DNA from: Paenimyroides ummariense
GTDB lineage: Bacteria; Bacteroidota; Bacteroidia; Flavobacteriales; Flavobacteriaceae
Length of the DNA: 64,000 bases
NCBI RefSeq assembly: GCF_900115115.1
Contig: NZ_FOVI01000016.1
Span: 1-64,000, forward strand
Direction of reading: 5' to 3'
Under the pieces are notes generated by a model. It worked only from the letters and a program-made list of their open reading frames with translations, was not told the origin of the DNA and did no database searches. Positions 1-8,348 of the stretch are shown in pieces; position 1 is the first letter of the stretch, and each line of letters starts with the position of its first letter. The translations under genes were made by a program, and so were the position numbers.

Positions 1-822
1 ATATCTCCCACAGGAGTAGAAGTTGCGTGTAAGTTCAAATAATCAAGTTCATCTGGATTTAGTTTTGCTTCTTCCAAGGCAAGCTGCATTGCTTTGGCAG
101 TGCCCAATCCTTCTGGATGCGGAGAAGTCATATGGTAAGCATCTGCTGTCATTGATGCGCCTACCAGTTCGGCATAAATCTTTGCACCTCTTTTTTTAGC
201 ATGTTCATATTCTTCCAGTATAAGTGCACCTGCACCTTCTCCCATTACAAAACCGTCACGGTCTTTATCAAAAGGACGACTTGCCCTAAGAGGATATCAG
301 CATTTCTTACGGACATGGCTTTCATGGCAGAAAAACCTCCTATCGAAGCCGGAGTTATGGGAGCTTCGGAACCGCCTGTAACAAATACTTTTGCTTTGCC
401 CAAACGAATGTAATTAAATGCATCCATCATTGCTGTGTTGGCAGTAGCACAAGCCGATACGGTAGTGTAATTTATTCCCTGTAATCCGAATTTCATAGAT
501 ATCATTCCCGAAGCCATATTAACAATAAGCTTAGGTACAAAAAACGGACTGAATCTGGGTACATAATTACCTGTTACATAGTTTTCAACTTCACTCTCAA
601 AGGTTTCCATACCACCCTGACCAACGCCCCATATTACCCCTATGTCAAAAGGATCCATTTGTTTTACATCCAGACCTGAATCTTCTAATGCCTGTGAAGC
701 ACTGTAAAGTGCATATTGCGTAAAGAGGTCGCCTCGCTTTATTTCGTTGCGGTCCAGATATGTTTCTGGTTTAAAGTTTTTAACTTCACATGCTATCTGT
801 GTACGAAATTTGGATGTTCAAT
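1..822 (-). pseudogene. beta-ketoacyl-ACP synthase II (FabF-type), frameshifted and N-terminally truncated
   Basis: This is a condensing enzyme of fatty-acid or polyketide elongation, recognisable as KAS II. Read leftwards it shows SKFRTQIACEVKNF, then VSACATANTAMMDAF with the active-site Cys, then [14 protein letters not shown]. Here two extra bases (294-295) shift the frame. In the new frame [15 protein letters not shown] follows and later [13 protein letters not shown] with the first catalytic His. The rest lies beyond the window start. The normal first 45 or so residues (VVVTGLG... region) are absent: a TGA stands directly before the homologous part at about 820. It is therefore damaged at two separate places, and a sequencing error alone is unlikely to explain both. 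A short reading frame with an ATG at 855 runs across the junction in another frame and ends at 793. Confidence 0.85.
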
Positions 823-882
823 TATGAACTGGCATGTTTGCTCTGCTTTTGACATTTTAAGCGATTTTATTAATTCAAAAAC

Positions 883-912
883 AATAAAATATACCATACG
901 GTATATTTTATT
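883..912. terminator. perfect 13-bp inverted repeat, terminator or operator
   Basis: Arms AATAAAATATACC and GGTATATTTTATT are perfectly complementary around a 4-base loop (ATAC). The element lies 57 bases downstream of the nitroreductase stop on the minus strand and just upstream of the truncated ketosynthase. It could end the nitroreductase transcript or be an operator of the lost ketosynthase promoter; AT-rich arms make the terminator reading only moderately likely. Confidence 0.45.
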
Positions 913-968
913 TTGAAATATTTAACAAAAGTTGTTGCTTTGACCTTACATGTTCATAACTGTAAGTT

Positions 969-1598
969 TTATCTTATATAAGTAACAAAATGATCCTTTT
1001 CAAGGCGTACTTTTTTAAACCCTGCAAATATATCTTTTTCTGTATCCCTGTATCCTAGCGCAAGTATTACGACTGTTTTAAGTCCTCTTTCCTTTAAGCC
1101 CAGTAAGTTGTCAAATTTGTCAGCATCAAAGCCTTCCATAGGTGTGGCGTCTATTTTTAGTTCTGCAGCAGCAATCAAGGCAGTACCCAAGGCAAGATAA
1201 GCCTGTTTTGATGCCCAAACATGATTTTCATGGCTGCTTCTGGGAAGGATGTTATCTACCAAAGCAGATTTAAATTCCGACAGGTTTTCAGTTTCGATCC
1301 CTCTCACATCTGCAATATGTTGAATATATTCTTCAATGTGGTTTAATGTAATTTCATCAAATGCCGCAAAGACCAGCAGGTGTGATGACTCTGCAATTTG
1401 AGAATTGAATGAACCTTCGCCAAGTTTTTTCTTAAGTTCTTCATTCTCTATTGAAATAAGGCGGAAAGGCTGCAATCCTGCCGACGAAGCAGATAAGTTC
1501 GTTGCTTCAATTATCTGATCTAGTAATTCTTCACTGATTTTTTTATTACTGAATTTTTTGGTGGAATACCTCCACTCAAGGTTGTTTATTAATTGCAT
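969..1598 (-). CDS. nitroreductase family NAD(P)H-dependent oxidoreductase
   Basis: A 209-residue protein of the FMN-dependent nitroreductase (NfsB-like) family, cytoplasmic, reducing nitro compounds or quinones with NAD(P)H. The N-terminal RYSTKKFSNKKISEELL is the usual flavin-phosphate-binding start of the family. The segment NLSASSAGLQPFRLISI matches the family's 'pS..N.QPw' site, and VWASKQAYLALGTALIAAAE is the typical dimer helix. Length is normal for the family. It is transcribed away from an HxlR regulator 73 bases off, the standard arrangement for a redox- or electrophile-induced gene. The true substrate is not visible. Confidence 0.9.
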   Translation of the reverse strand: MQLINNLEWRYSTKKFSNKKISEELLDQIIEATNLSASSAGLQPFRLISIENEELKKKLGEGSFNSQIAESSHLLVFAAFDEITLNHIEEYIQHIADVRGIETENLSEFKSALVDNILPRSSHENHVWASKQAYLALGTALIAAAELKIDATPMEGFDADKFDNLLGLKERGLKTVVILALGYRDTEKDIFAGFKKVRLEKDHFVTYIR

Positions 1599-1609
1599 AT
1601 CTTTTATTT

Positions 1610-1643
1610 TTTGTCAAAGTTGCAAAATATTTGTATACTTTTG
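1610..1643 (+). promoter_or_regulatory. Bacteroidota-type promoter of the HxlR gene
   Basis: TACTTTTG (1636-1643) matches the TAnnTTTG -7 element, with a TTTG (1610-1613) 22 bases before it as a -33 element. It lies 28 bases before the HxlR start, within the short divergent spacer shared with the nitroreductase, so binding here could control both genes. Confidence 0.5.
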
Positions 1644-1671
1644 TCACTAACAAACAAAAAGTAATAGTAAC

Positions 1672-2040
1672 ATGCAGGTAACTACTAAACCAGAAACGCC
1701 ACATTCTTCAGAAGAGTGCAAACATTCAATCAGGGCTGTACATGACGCTATGTATGTATTGGGCGGAAAATGGAAAATTTCAATAATAGCGTGTCTGCTG
1801 TTTGGTGCAAAAAGATACTCGGACATTCTAAGGGAAGTTGAAGGCATATCAGGTAAGATGCTCAGTCGGGAATTAAAGGAAATGGAAGTTAATTTTTTGG
1901 TTAAACGAACAGTAGGTAAATCGCAACCGGTAATGGTTAGTTATGAACTTACCGAATACGGTGAATCTGTAAAACCGGTAATTTCTACGCTTGCAAATTG
2001 GGGGCATATACACCGCAAATGTGTTACAAAAAATAGTTAA
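1672..2040 (+). CDS. HxlR family winged-helix transcriptional regulator
   Basis: A 122-residue DNA-binding protein. The HxlR pattern is clear: an N-terminal Cys (SSEECKHSIRAV), then VLGGKWKISIIACLL, the recognition-helix region ISGKMLSRELKEMEVN, the wing VMVSYELTEYGES and the dimer helix. Family members such as YodB and HypR sense electrophiles or disulfide stress through the N-terminal Cys, present here around residue 14. It faces the nitroreductase gene, which is its probable target. Confidence 0.92.
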   Translation: MQVTTKPETPHSSEECKHSIRAVHDAMYVLGGKWKISIIACLLFGAKRYSDILREVEGISGKMLSRELKEMEVNFLVKRTVGKSQPVMVSYELTEYGESVKPVISTLANWGHIHRKCVTKNS

Positions 2041-2121
2041 TATTTGTTTATACATAATTCAACATATTTGTAAATAATGCATTTTACACTCAATATGCGT
2101 TTATGTATAAATATTACTTGA

Positions 2122-2158
2122 TAAAAAAAGAGGCTGCAATAAATACCCGCAACCTCTT
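2122..2158 (-). terminator. terminator of the arsenic operon
   Basis: Read on the minus strand, a stem of about 10 bp (AAGAGGTTGC with GCAGCCTCTT, one G-T pair) with an 11-base loop is followed by a run of T. It stands about 130 bases after the acr3 stop codon, with no gene between. Confidence 0.7.
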
Positions 2159-2285
2159 AATAACCAAAAAAACACTTATGAGGTACAAAGATAATAATTT
2201 TGTATGCACGCATATATTTTTTTCCTTTTTTTTTTTTTTACTGCTAATTCTTTGCATCTGCGGTAATTCGATACTGTACTATGGG

Positions 2286-3314
2286 TCAATAATGTTTTTT
2301 CTTTAACCATAAGCTTGCACGTACTAAAAGGATCAAGACAGGAACTTCTACCAGAGGACCTATTACACCTACAAAAGCCTGTGGCGAATGAATACCGAAA
2401 ACAGATATTGCTACTGCTATTGCTAATTCAAAGTTGTTTCCTGTAGCTGTAAATGCAATGGACGCATTTTTCCCGTAAGGAACTTTAAGCCATTTATTAA
2501 CAAAGAAGCTCACAAAAAACATCAGTACAAAATAGATGATTAACGGAATAGCTACCTTTATCACATCCATTGGCAATTCTACAATTTTATCGCCTTTTAA
2601 GCTAAACATCAATACGATTGTAAACAGTAAAGCATATAAGGTAATCGGCGATATTTTGGGTATGAATGTCCTGTTATACCAGTCTATCCCTTTTGATTTT
2701 AACAATGCATAGCGGCTTATAAATCCTGCCAAAAATGGAATACCCAAATATATCAATACGCTTTTTGTTACGTCTTGAATGGATACGGTTACATTGAAGT
2801 TGGCTAACCCTAATTTTGCAGGCAGTACATTTATAAACAGCCAAACTAAGAAGCTGTAAGAAAGTACCTGGAATATACTGTTTAATGCCACTAACATTGC
2901 GGTGTATTCTCTGTTTGCTTTAGCCAAATCACTCCATACAATCACCATTGCAATACATCTTGCCAATCCTATCAATATTAAGCCTGTCATATAATCAGGC
3001 TCATTTCGCAGAAACAAAACAGCTAATCCGAACATCAATAAAGTACCGATAATCCAATTAAGCAATAATGAGATCCCTATTACTTTTTTATCCTTGAAAG
3101 CTTGGGGCAATAATGAGTAATCTACTTTTGCTAATGGCGGGTACATCATCAGTATCAAACCTATTGCCAAAGGAATGTTTGTAGTGCCCACAGAAACGGT
3201 ATCCGTAATTTTTGCGATGCCCGGAAAGAAGTGTCCTAATCCTATACCTACCGCCATTGCAAGGAATATCCATAAGGTAAGATAACGGTCGAGAAATTTT
3301 AGTTTTGGTTGCAT
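2286..3314 (-). CDS. acr3: ACR3 family arsenite efflux permease
   Basis: A 342-residue inner-membrane protein with about ten hydrophobic segments that exports arsenite using the proton motive force. It begins [21 protein letters not shown], typical of Acr3. The conserved [16 protein letters not shown] contains the Cys needed for arsenite transport, and [16 protein letters not shown] is the conserved C-terminal motif ([10 protein letters not shown]). Size is normal. It is the last gene of the ars operon, starting 3 bases after the arsC stop, so translation is probably coupled. Confidence 0.95.
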   Translation of the reverse strand: MQPKLKFLDRYLTLWIFLAMAVGIGLGHFFPGIAKITDTVSVGTTNIPLAIGLILMMYPPLAKVDYSLLPQAFKDKKVIGISLLLNWIIGTLLMFGLAVLFLRNEPDYMTGLILIGLARCIAMVIVWSDLAKANREYTAMLVALNSIFQVLSYSFLVWLFINVLPAKLGLANFNVTVSIQDVTKSVLIYLGIPFLAGFISRYALLKSKGIDWYNRTFIPKISPITLYALLFTIVLMFSLKGDKIVELPMDVIKVAIPLIIYFVLMFFVSFFVNKWLKVPYGKNASIAFTATGNNFELAIAVAISVFGIHSPQAFVGVIGPLVEVPVLILLVRASLWLKKKHY

Positions 3315-3317
3315 CGG

Positions 3318-3932
3318 TTATTTTTTAATCATTGAAAAAACATAGAACATCTCCGTTGCTATCTGCAAACTCCTTTCGGTATATATCTTTGATTGTTCCG
3401 GTGTATTATCTGAAATTTTCGGGTCTTCAAACGTTATGGGTATTCTCTTTTCCGCTCCTGCAATAAAAGGACAGCCACCATCTGCCTGCGAACAGGTCAT
3501 AATAGCTGCAAATGCAGATAAAGGATTGAAAGGACTATCATATTTTTTTGAAAAACCGATTACAGGTAAAGCATTTTCACTGTATTTTATAGCATATACA
3601 GGATTATTATTGTCTGCAATTTTGAAAACACTAAAACCCTGATTGATCAATGTTTCTGTAACTTTCGGGAATAATGCTGTTTCTTCTGTTCCACCTGAGT
3701 AACAATGTACATTGGGAATGTTAAAATATGTTGCAGCAACCTGTGCCCAAACCTGCGATAAATGGCTTCTGCGTGAATTGTGTGTACAAATGAAGTTGAT
3801 ATTTATTTCTTGTTTGTCATTTACCTTTTGCTGTACAAAATCTATTAACGGTTGTAAAATACTTTTACGTTCTTCACTGATATTTTCAGTTGAATGTAAC
3901 TGATTTATAGTGTCTTCTAATTTTCTATACAT
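3318..3932 (-). CDS. arsC: arsenate reductase, low-molecular-weight phosphatase type
   Basis: A cytoplasmic enzyme reducing arsenate to arsenite. Near residue 48 it carries the phosphatase P-loop FICTHNSRRSHLSQ (C-x5-R), the nucleophile loop of arsenate reductases and LMW tyrosine phosphatases. Further on are YSGGTEETALFPKVTETL and a Cys-rich region MTCSQADGGCPFIAGAE that can supply the resolving Cys. I chose the start MYRKLED at 3932. A longer frame begins at 3980 but would overlap the upstream gene by 31 bases. It lies between the DUF6428 gene and acr3. Confidence 0.9.
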   Translation of the reverse strand: MYRKLEDTINQLHSTENISEERKSILQPLIDFVQQKVNDKQEININFICTHNSRRSHLSQVWAQVAATYFNIPNVHCYSGGTEETALFPKVTETLINQGFSVFKIADNNNPVYAIKYSENALPVIGFSKKYDSPFNPLSAFAAIMTCSQADGGCPFIAGAEKRIPITFEDPKISDNTPEQSKIYTERSLQIATEMFYVFSMIKK

Positions 3933-3949
3933 GATAATTTGCTTTAAGT

Positions 3950-4414
3950 TTAGCAACATCCCGAATTTGGTGTACAGCAAGTATTAGTCAAATCGGATAA
4001 CTTTATTCTCTGTTTCTCTGAAGGAATACCACAAGCATCCTGAGCCAAACATGCAGTCGTTTTATTTTTTAGTACAAATGTTTTTCCGTTAAATTCCAAA
4101 TCGTACTTGCCAATCGTTTCTCTTTGGTATTCTACTTCTATTTCTGCATCTTTAATATCCAACTTTTCTTCAGATAATTTGATGATGTCTAATAGTTTAG
4201 TCGGCTTTAATCTATGCTCGTAATCATCTGCATTCCATAATTGGAAATTGATCACTTTTTCATTTCTAATTGTTCCGCCACAATCAATAAAATTCTTTGT
4301 AATTACACCTACTTCTGTAATGTGGAAGTGTTCCGGCACAAATGTTCCGTCCTCTAATTGAAATTCAACATTATCTAATATCGGTAAAATTTCTTTGATT
4401 TTTGATAGTTTCAT
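3950..4414 (-). CDS. DUF6428 family protein with Cys-rich tail (arsenic operon)
   Basis: A 154-residue soluble protein of a family I associate with Bacteroidota ars operons (DUF6428). Function is unknown. It starts MKLSKIKEILPILDNVEFQLEDG and includes VPEHFHITEVGVI with a conserved His pair. It ends in a Cys cluster (NTCCTPNSGCC), preceded by further Cys at CLAQDACGIP. The vicinal Cys pairs suggest it binds As(III), perhaps as a chaperone handing arsenite to Acr3 or as an accessory to ArsC. That role is inferred from composition and position only. Confidence 0.82.
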   Translation of the reverse strand: MKLSKIKEILPILDNVEFQLEDGTFVPEHFHITEVGVITKNFIDCGGTIRNEKVINFQLWNADDYEHRLKPTKLLDIIKLSEEKLDIKDAEIEVEYQRETIGKYDLEFNGKTFVLKNKTTACLAQDACGIPSEKQRIKLSDLTNTCCTPNSGCC

Positions 4415-4470
4415 ATTCCTAAACTTTTTTAATTAATAGAAAATTCAGTTTGCTTATTTATAAAAACGAT

Positions 4471-4488
4471 ATATTGCAATATAACGAT
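4471..4488. promoter_or_regulatory. second ArsR-type operator, between arsR and the DUF6428 gene
   Basis: The perfect 12-bp palindrome ATATTGCAATAT is followed by AACGAT. The same arrangement lies upstream of arsR at 4854-4871 with one base changed. It lies in the 96-base gap after arsR, so it could allow separate control of the downstream resistance genes. Confidence 0.65.
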
Positions 4489-4510
4489 GTAATAAAGTGT
4501 AAAAATGCTT

Positions 4511-4840
4511 TTAGCAGCATTGATTAGTCTGTACCTCTTGGTTAAAGAAATCGTTGAATGTATTTTGAACATTATTCCATTTTTTTTCATCAATACAGTA
4601 ACATACCGATTTCCCTTCAATAGAACCTTTGATGATACCTATACTTTTCAACTCTTTTAAATGCTGGGAGATGGTAGCCTGAGCCAATCCTAATTCATCT
4701 ACCAGATCATTACATATACAGGCTTTTTTGTTAATAATGTATTGCAAAATAGCCACTCGTGCAGGATGCCCCAATACTTTAAAAAGCAATGCTAAGTTGT
4801 TCTGTTCTTCAGTAAATATGTCTGATTTAGTAAGTCCCAT
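4511..4840 (-). CDS. arsR: ArsR family arsenite-responsive repressor
   Basis: A 109-residue winged-helix repressor. LFKVLGHPARVAILQYI is the typical ArsR/SmtB start. NKKACICNDLVDELGLAQA carries a C-x-C in the recognition region, the classic ArsR metalloid-binding site (ELCVCDL type). QATISQHLKELKSIGII is the DNA-recognition helix. The tail ends in a vicinal Cys pair (TNQCC). It is the first gene of the operon and very probably autoregulates through the palindromes on either side of it. Confidence 0.95.
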   Translation of the reverse strand: MGLTKSDIFTEEQNNLALLFKVLGHPARVAILQYIINKKACICNDLVDELGLAQATISQHLKELKSIGIIKGSIEGKSVCYCIDEKKWNNVQNTFNDFFNQEVQTNQCC

Positions 4841-4853
4841 ATTATATATTTAT

Positions 4854-4871
4854 ATATTGCAATATTACGAT
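4854..4871. promoter_or_regulatory. ArsR-type operator upstream of arsR
   Basis: ATATTGCAATAT followed by TACGAT lies 14 bases upstream of the arsR start. It is nearly identical to 4471-4488. ArsR proteins of this branch bind AT-rich dyads at such positions, so this is the probable autoregulatory site. Confidence 0.7.
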
Positions 4872-4922
4872 ATTAATTTAAATGCTCAAGTTTTTTTTGG
4901 ATTTTTTTTAATTGAGCATTAG

Positions 4923-5384
4923 TCATTACCAAAAAACGGTCATATCGTACTTGTAGAGATATGTTAGTAATATAAAGACAAAAAGTCTTCCCATGCAAAT
5001 CTACATCATTCGGATCTGAAGTTGTGAGCTAGAAAGCCATTAAGGTTGTACAAATATCAAATATTAATCCTCCTTTCTATTTTACCTTCTATAATATAAA
5101 AAGTCCAACAAAGCAACATACCAAAATCAAAAGCAGTATTAGTGAGAAAACCAATAGCCTGTGCCTATTGAAATTGGGATTGAACCAAAGAATATAGCGT
5201 AGAATGACGGTGATAGTCGGTGAACTACGGTTGTTGTAGCTTGCCGAAGTACCTAACCGAGATGAGTTAGCGAACAGAGAAAAGTTCAACCGTTTTTGAA
5301 CTGAGGTAAGAATTGAAAATTCATGATTTAAAATGGCAAATAGATCATATTAAAAGAGATTTTCACTTCTTGTATATCTATTTC
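4923..5384. other. gene-free spacer with an unexplained conserved-looking segment
   Basis: No convincing gene is seen. The part at 5089-5289 is open on the minus strand for 66 codons (including RLGTSASYNNRSSPTITV and a hydrophobic tail) but has no clear ribosome site or recognised domain. It is richer in G and C than its surroundings. It may be a gene remnant or a non-coding repeat. Confidence 0.3.
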
Positions 5385-5421
5385 ATTAAAAAGAACTGTT
5401 ATTCAGACAGTTCTTTTTAAT
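5385..5421 (-). terminator. strong terminator of the sulfur operon
   Basis: A perfect 15-bp stem (ATTAAAAAGAACTGT and its complement) with a 7-base loop and T-rich flank. It touches the stop codon of the last gene of the operon. It is symmetrical and may also stop transcription from the other side. Confidence 0.85.
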
Positions 5422-5915
5422 TAGTGCGGAAGTTTATCTCTTAAAAACCCGTAGAACCAGGTGCCAGCAACAGCACTTAATAATGTAATAGAAATAACGG
5501 TCGCTCCTGTACCAATTTGTGCAAACAGCGGACCGGGACAGGCGCCTGTTAATGCCCAGCCTAAACCGAAAATCAATCCTCCGTATATTTGACCTTTATT
5601 GAATTTCTTTGAATTGAAAACTATTTTTTCGCCATGAATAGTTTTTATATTGAATTTTTTAATGATAAAAACAGAAATCATTCCTACCAAAACGGCACTT
5701 CCAATTACTCCATACATATGGAACGATTGTAAACGGAACATTTCCTGTATACGGAACCAGCTGATTACTTCGGCTTTTACAAACACGATTCCAAATAATA
5801 TGCCTACAACCAGATATTTTAAATTGTTATAAGGTTTGTATTGAAAACTTCTTTCATGTATGCATTGTTCAGTTGAATTTTTTCTCTGTGGCTTTATATC
5901 TATATTTTTAAGCAT
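5421..5915 (-). CDS. DUF6691 / YeeE-YedE family half-transporter, second subunit
   Basis: A 164-residue membrane protein with four probable membrane helices after a polar N-terminus. The motif GLIFGLGWALTGACPGPLFAQIG (around residues 112-134) is the Cys-containing signature of YeeE/YedE sulfur-compound transporters. Homologous pairs (PmpA/PmpB type) import thiosulfate or related sulfur compounds. It follows the first half by 10 bases and is the last gene of the operon. The substrate is inferred. Confidence 0.85.
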   Translation of the reverse strand: MLKNIDIKPQRKNSTEQCIHERSFQYKPYNNLKYLVVGILFGIVFVKAEVISWFRIQEMFRLQSFHMYGVIGSAVLVGMISVFIIKKFNIKTIHGEKIVFNSKKFNKGQIYGGLIFGLGWALTGACPGPLFAQIGTGATVISITLLSAVAGTWFYGFLRDKLPH

Positions 5916-5925
5916 AACAATATTA

Positions 5926-6489
5926 TTAAAGTGAAAGAATAAACGGTAAAATTAAGTTTGCCATTATGAATCCGCCAACCATAAAACTGATAGTTGCCAC
6001 CAATGAAGGCCATTGCAGGTTAGACAGTCCCATGATGGCGTGTCCGCTGGTACAGCCGCCTGCGTAACGTGTTCCAAAACCTACAAAAAAACCGCCGATT
6101 ACCATCAGAATAAAACCTTTCAAAGTAAATAATGTTTCCCAGTTCATAATATCTATCGGGACTAGATTAGTGTAATTGTTAATTCCGTAGCCACCCAGTT
6201 CTTCAGCTAAATCTGGATTGATTACGATTGGATCAGTATTCGGAACCAAATGAACAGCGACAACTCCTCCTACGAAAATACCTGTAACAAAAAATAAATT
6301 CCATACTTCTTTTTTCCAATCGTATTTAAAGAAAGGTATATTTGCAGGCATACAGGCAGCACAGATATGGCGTAGCGAAGAACTTATCCCGAAAGATTTG
6401 TTGCCAAGAATAAGCAGTAGGGGAACGGTTAATCCTATTAATGGTCCCGCGACATACCAAGGCCACGGCTGTTTTATGAATTCAATCAT
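5926..6489 (-). CDS. YeeE/YedE thiosulfate transporter family, first subunit
   Basis: A 187-residue inner-membrane protein with about five hydrophobic segments. [19 protein letters not shown] is the family signature, with a Cys shown in YeeE to relay thiosulfate. A second Cys cluster ([15 protein letters not shown]) lies in the first third. It pairs with the following half-sized gene. Its position after a persulfide dioxygenase-like enzyme suggests movement of sulfane sulfur in or out of the cell. Confidence 0.88.
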   Translation of the reverse strand: MIEFIKQPWPWYVAGPLIGLTVPLLLILGNKSFGISSSLRHICAACMPANIPFFKYDWKKEVWNLFFVTGIFVGGVVAVHLVPNTDPIVINPDLAEELGGYGINNYTNLVPIDIMNWETLFTLKGFILMVIGGFFVGFGTRYAGGCTSGHAIMGLSNLQWPSLVATISFMVGGFIMANLILPFILSL

Positions 6490-6507
6490 GTTTATTATTT
6501 TAATTTG

Positions 6508-7920
6508 TTAGATACTTGTTTTACTTGGGCACACAAAATTAGTTCTGGGAACACTGGTTTTTAAAATTGCATTAAAACCGCCCGAAATTTCTGTAAAGTT
6601 ATCAAATCCTCGGGCTTTTAAAATACTTGCTGCAACAATGCTTCGGTATCCGCCGGTGCAATGCAGGTAAAAATGTTCTTTTGGGTTTATTGTACCAATC
6701 CAATCGTTTATGTATGCTAACGGCTTACTGTATGCTTCTGCAATATGCTCGGCTGCAAACTCACTTTCTTTACGGACATCTATAACAGCAGTTTTGCCAA
6801 TTTTAAATTCACAGGAGAATTGCTCTGCAGTAATACGCTGTATCATATCTGATTGTTCGCCCGAACGTTCCCATGCTTCAAAACCACCAGACAAATATCC
6901 CAACACATGATCAAAACCTACGCGACTGAGACGTGTGACGGTTTCTTCCTGCTTATCCATATCGGTAACCAATAAAATAGGTTGTTGCACATCTGCTATC
7001 AGAGCACCCACCCATGGAGCAAAATCTCCATTTAAGCCAATGTTGATTGCTTTTGGGATAAATCCTTTTACAAAATCGGTATTGTTGCGTGTATCCAAGA
7101 TTAATGCTCCTGTTTGCTTAAGCACCTCTTTAAATTCATTTATGTTTAAAGGTTTTAAACCTGTTTTAAAAATTTCATCAAAACTGTTATATCCTTTTTT
7201 GTTCATTGATACGTTCATTCCAAAGTAGGGTGGTGGGGGTAATAATCCTTTGGTAACTTCTTTAATAAAAGCTTCTTTGTTTGGTTGGTTTAGGGCGTAG
7301 TTGGTCTTTTTTTGATTGCCAAGCGTACCAACTGTTTCCTTCATCATGTTTTTCCCACATGCCGAACCGGCTCCATGGGCAGGGTACACAATAATGTCGT
7401 CGGATAACTTTATTATTTTGTTGTAAAGGCTTTCATAAAGCATACCGGCTAATTCTTCCTGAGTTCTGTTGGCTGCTTTTTGTGCAAGATCGGGTCTGCC
7501 TACATCTCCTAAAAACAAGGTGTCACCACTAAAAAGAGCAACTTCCTTACCATTTTCGTCAATAAGTAAAAAGCAAGAACTTTCCATTGTGTGACCGGGA
7601 GTATGCAAAACTTTTATTTTAACGTTCCCTATTTCAAAAATCTGATCATCTTTCGCTATTATGGCTTCAAATCCAGTATCTGCAGTAGGTCCGTAAACAA
7701 TAGCCGCATTTGTTTTCTTACTCAGATCCAAATGTCCGCTTACAAAGTCTGCATGGAAATGTGTTTCGAAAATATATTTAAGTTTTACACCGTCTTTTTC
7801 CAAGCGGTCGGTATATGGTTTAGTGTCACGCAGCGGGTCAATGATCGCTGCTTCGCCGTTCGAAGCTATGTAATAGGCACCTTGTGCCAGACAGCCTGTA
7901 TAAATTTGTTCTATCTTCAT
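6508..7920 (-). CDS. MBL-fold persulfide dioxygenase-like enzyme fused to two rhodanese domains
   Basis: A 470-residue cytoplasmic protein. The N-terminal metallo-beta-lactamase domain (1-250) has [11 protein letters not shown], the metal motif of ETHE1-like persulfide dioxygenases, then [13 protein letters not shown] and [18 protein letters not shown] first rhodanese-like domain (about 255-355) lacks the active Cys. The second (about 365-460) has the loop HCTGGYRS with Cys and Arg in place, so it should be catalytic. The fusion fits oxidation of glutathione persulfide and sulfur transfer. I chose the start [14 protein letters not shown]; an earlier ATG adds 7 residues (7941). Neighbouring transporter genes support a sulfur role. 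Confidence 0.92.
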   Translation of the reverse strand: MKIEQIYTGCLAQGAYYIASNGEAAIIDPLRDTKPYTDRLEKDGVKLKYIFETHFHADFVSGHLDLSKKTNAAIVYGPTADTGFEAIIAKDDQIFEIGNVKIKVLHTPGHTMESSCFLLIDENGKEVALFSGDTLFLGDVGRPDLAQKAANRTQEELAGMLYESLYNKIIKLSDDIIVYPAHGAGSACGKNMMKETVGTLGNQKKTNYALNQPNKEAFIKEVTKGLLPPPPYFGMNVSMNKKGYNSFDEIFKTGLKPLNINEFKEVLKQTGALILDTRNNTDFVKGFIPKAINIGLNGDFAPWVGALIADVQQPILLVTDMDKQEETVTRLSRVGFDHVLGYLSGGFEAWERSGEQSDMIQRITAEQFSCEFKIGKTAVIDVRKESEFAAEHIAEAYSKPLAYINDWIGTINPKEHFYLHCTGGYRSIVAASILKARGFDNFTEISGGFNAILKTSVPRTNFVCPSKTSI

Positions 7921-7968
7921 TATTTGAATATTTTTAAACAAATTTATATTACCGTTTCCAGCTGTACA

Positions 7969-7986
7969 GTTACTTTTGTTACATAA
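7969..7986 (-). promoter_or_regulatory. candidate Crp/Fnr operator before the MBL-rhodanese gene
   Basis: On the minus strand TTATGTAACAAAAGTAAC lies about 50 bases before the enzyme gene. It differs by two bases from the copy at 8331-8348. The half-site TGTAAC spaced from GTAACT is an imperfect dyad like other Crp/Fnr-family sites. Confidence 0.55.
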
Positions 7987-7992
7987 CGTGAA

Positions 7993-8283
7993 TTATTCGT
8001 TTAGGTACTCTAATTTATAATCCCCTATATGCTTCCTGCTTTTTGAAATACTTTTTTTCTGTTTGAAGTAATTGTAAATTCCTGTAATTAGCAGGATTGT
8101 TGCAACAGTTATAAATACAGTTTCTATTACAACCCCGTATTTTATCGTTGTAAGGTTATTAATGCTGATGCCTGCTACCAGAAAATACATCGAAGTACGC
8201 AAAAATGCCAGAAAGGTTGACTGGTTTGCTAGTATGGTACGTTCTAATGCTAATTTTTCGCGTAAAATTAAATCTTTATTCAT
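7993..8283 (-). CDS. DUF202 domain membrane protein
   Basis: A 96-residue membrane protein of the DUF202 (YidH-like) family. It starts REKLALERTILANQSTFLAFLRTSMYFLVAGISI, where LAxERTxLAxxRTxL is the family signature. Two or three membrane helices follow and the tail is basic. The biochemical role is unknown. It lies between the Crp/Fnr regulator and the persulfide enzyme, with Crp-site-like sequence on both sides. Confidence 0.88.
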   Translation of the reverse strand: MNKDLILREKLALERTILANQSTFLAFLRTSMYFLVAGISINNLTTIKYGVVIETVFITVATILLITGIYNYFKQKKSISKSRKHIGDYKLEYLNE

Positions 8284-8330
8284 ATTTTAAGTTGTTTTGC
8301 CAAAAATAGATCAATAAATAAATGTACTGT

Positions 8331-8348
8331 GCTACTTTGGTTACATAA
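8331..8348 (-). promoter_or_regulatory. candidate Crp/Fnr operator overlapping the regulator's stop codon
   Basis: On the minus strand TTATGTAACCAAAGTAGC overlaps the stop codon of the Crp/Fnr gene (8341-8343) and lies 48 bases before the DUF202 start. It matches 7969-7986 at 16 of 18 positions. A weaker relative (8980-8999) precedes the regulator gene itself. Confidence 0.55.

Noticed and set aside
716..916. Plus-strand frame of 66 codons
   Set aside because: It runs opposite to the ketosynthase remnant and across the inverted repeat; no start signal or domain.
2103..2306. Plus-strand frame of 67 codons after HxlR
   Set aside because: It overlaps the terminator of the ars operon and the end of acr3, has a low-complexity Phe run and no ribosome site.
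3318..3980. Longer arsC starting at 3980
   Set aside because: It would overlap the DUF6428 gene by 31 bases and adds residues with no similarity to the family; the start at 3932 fits.
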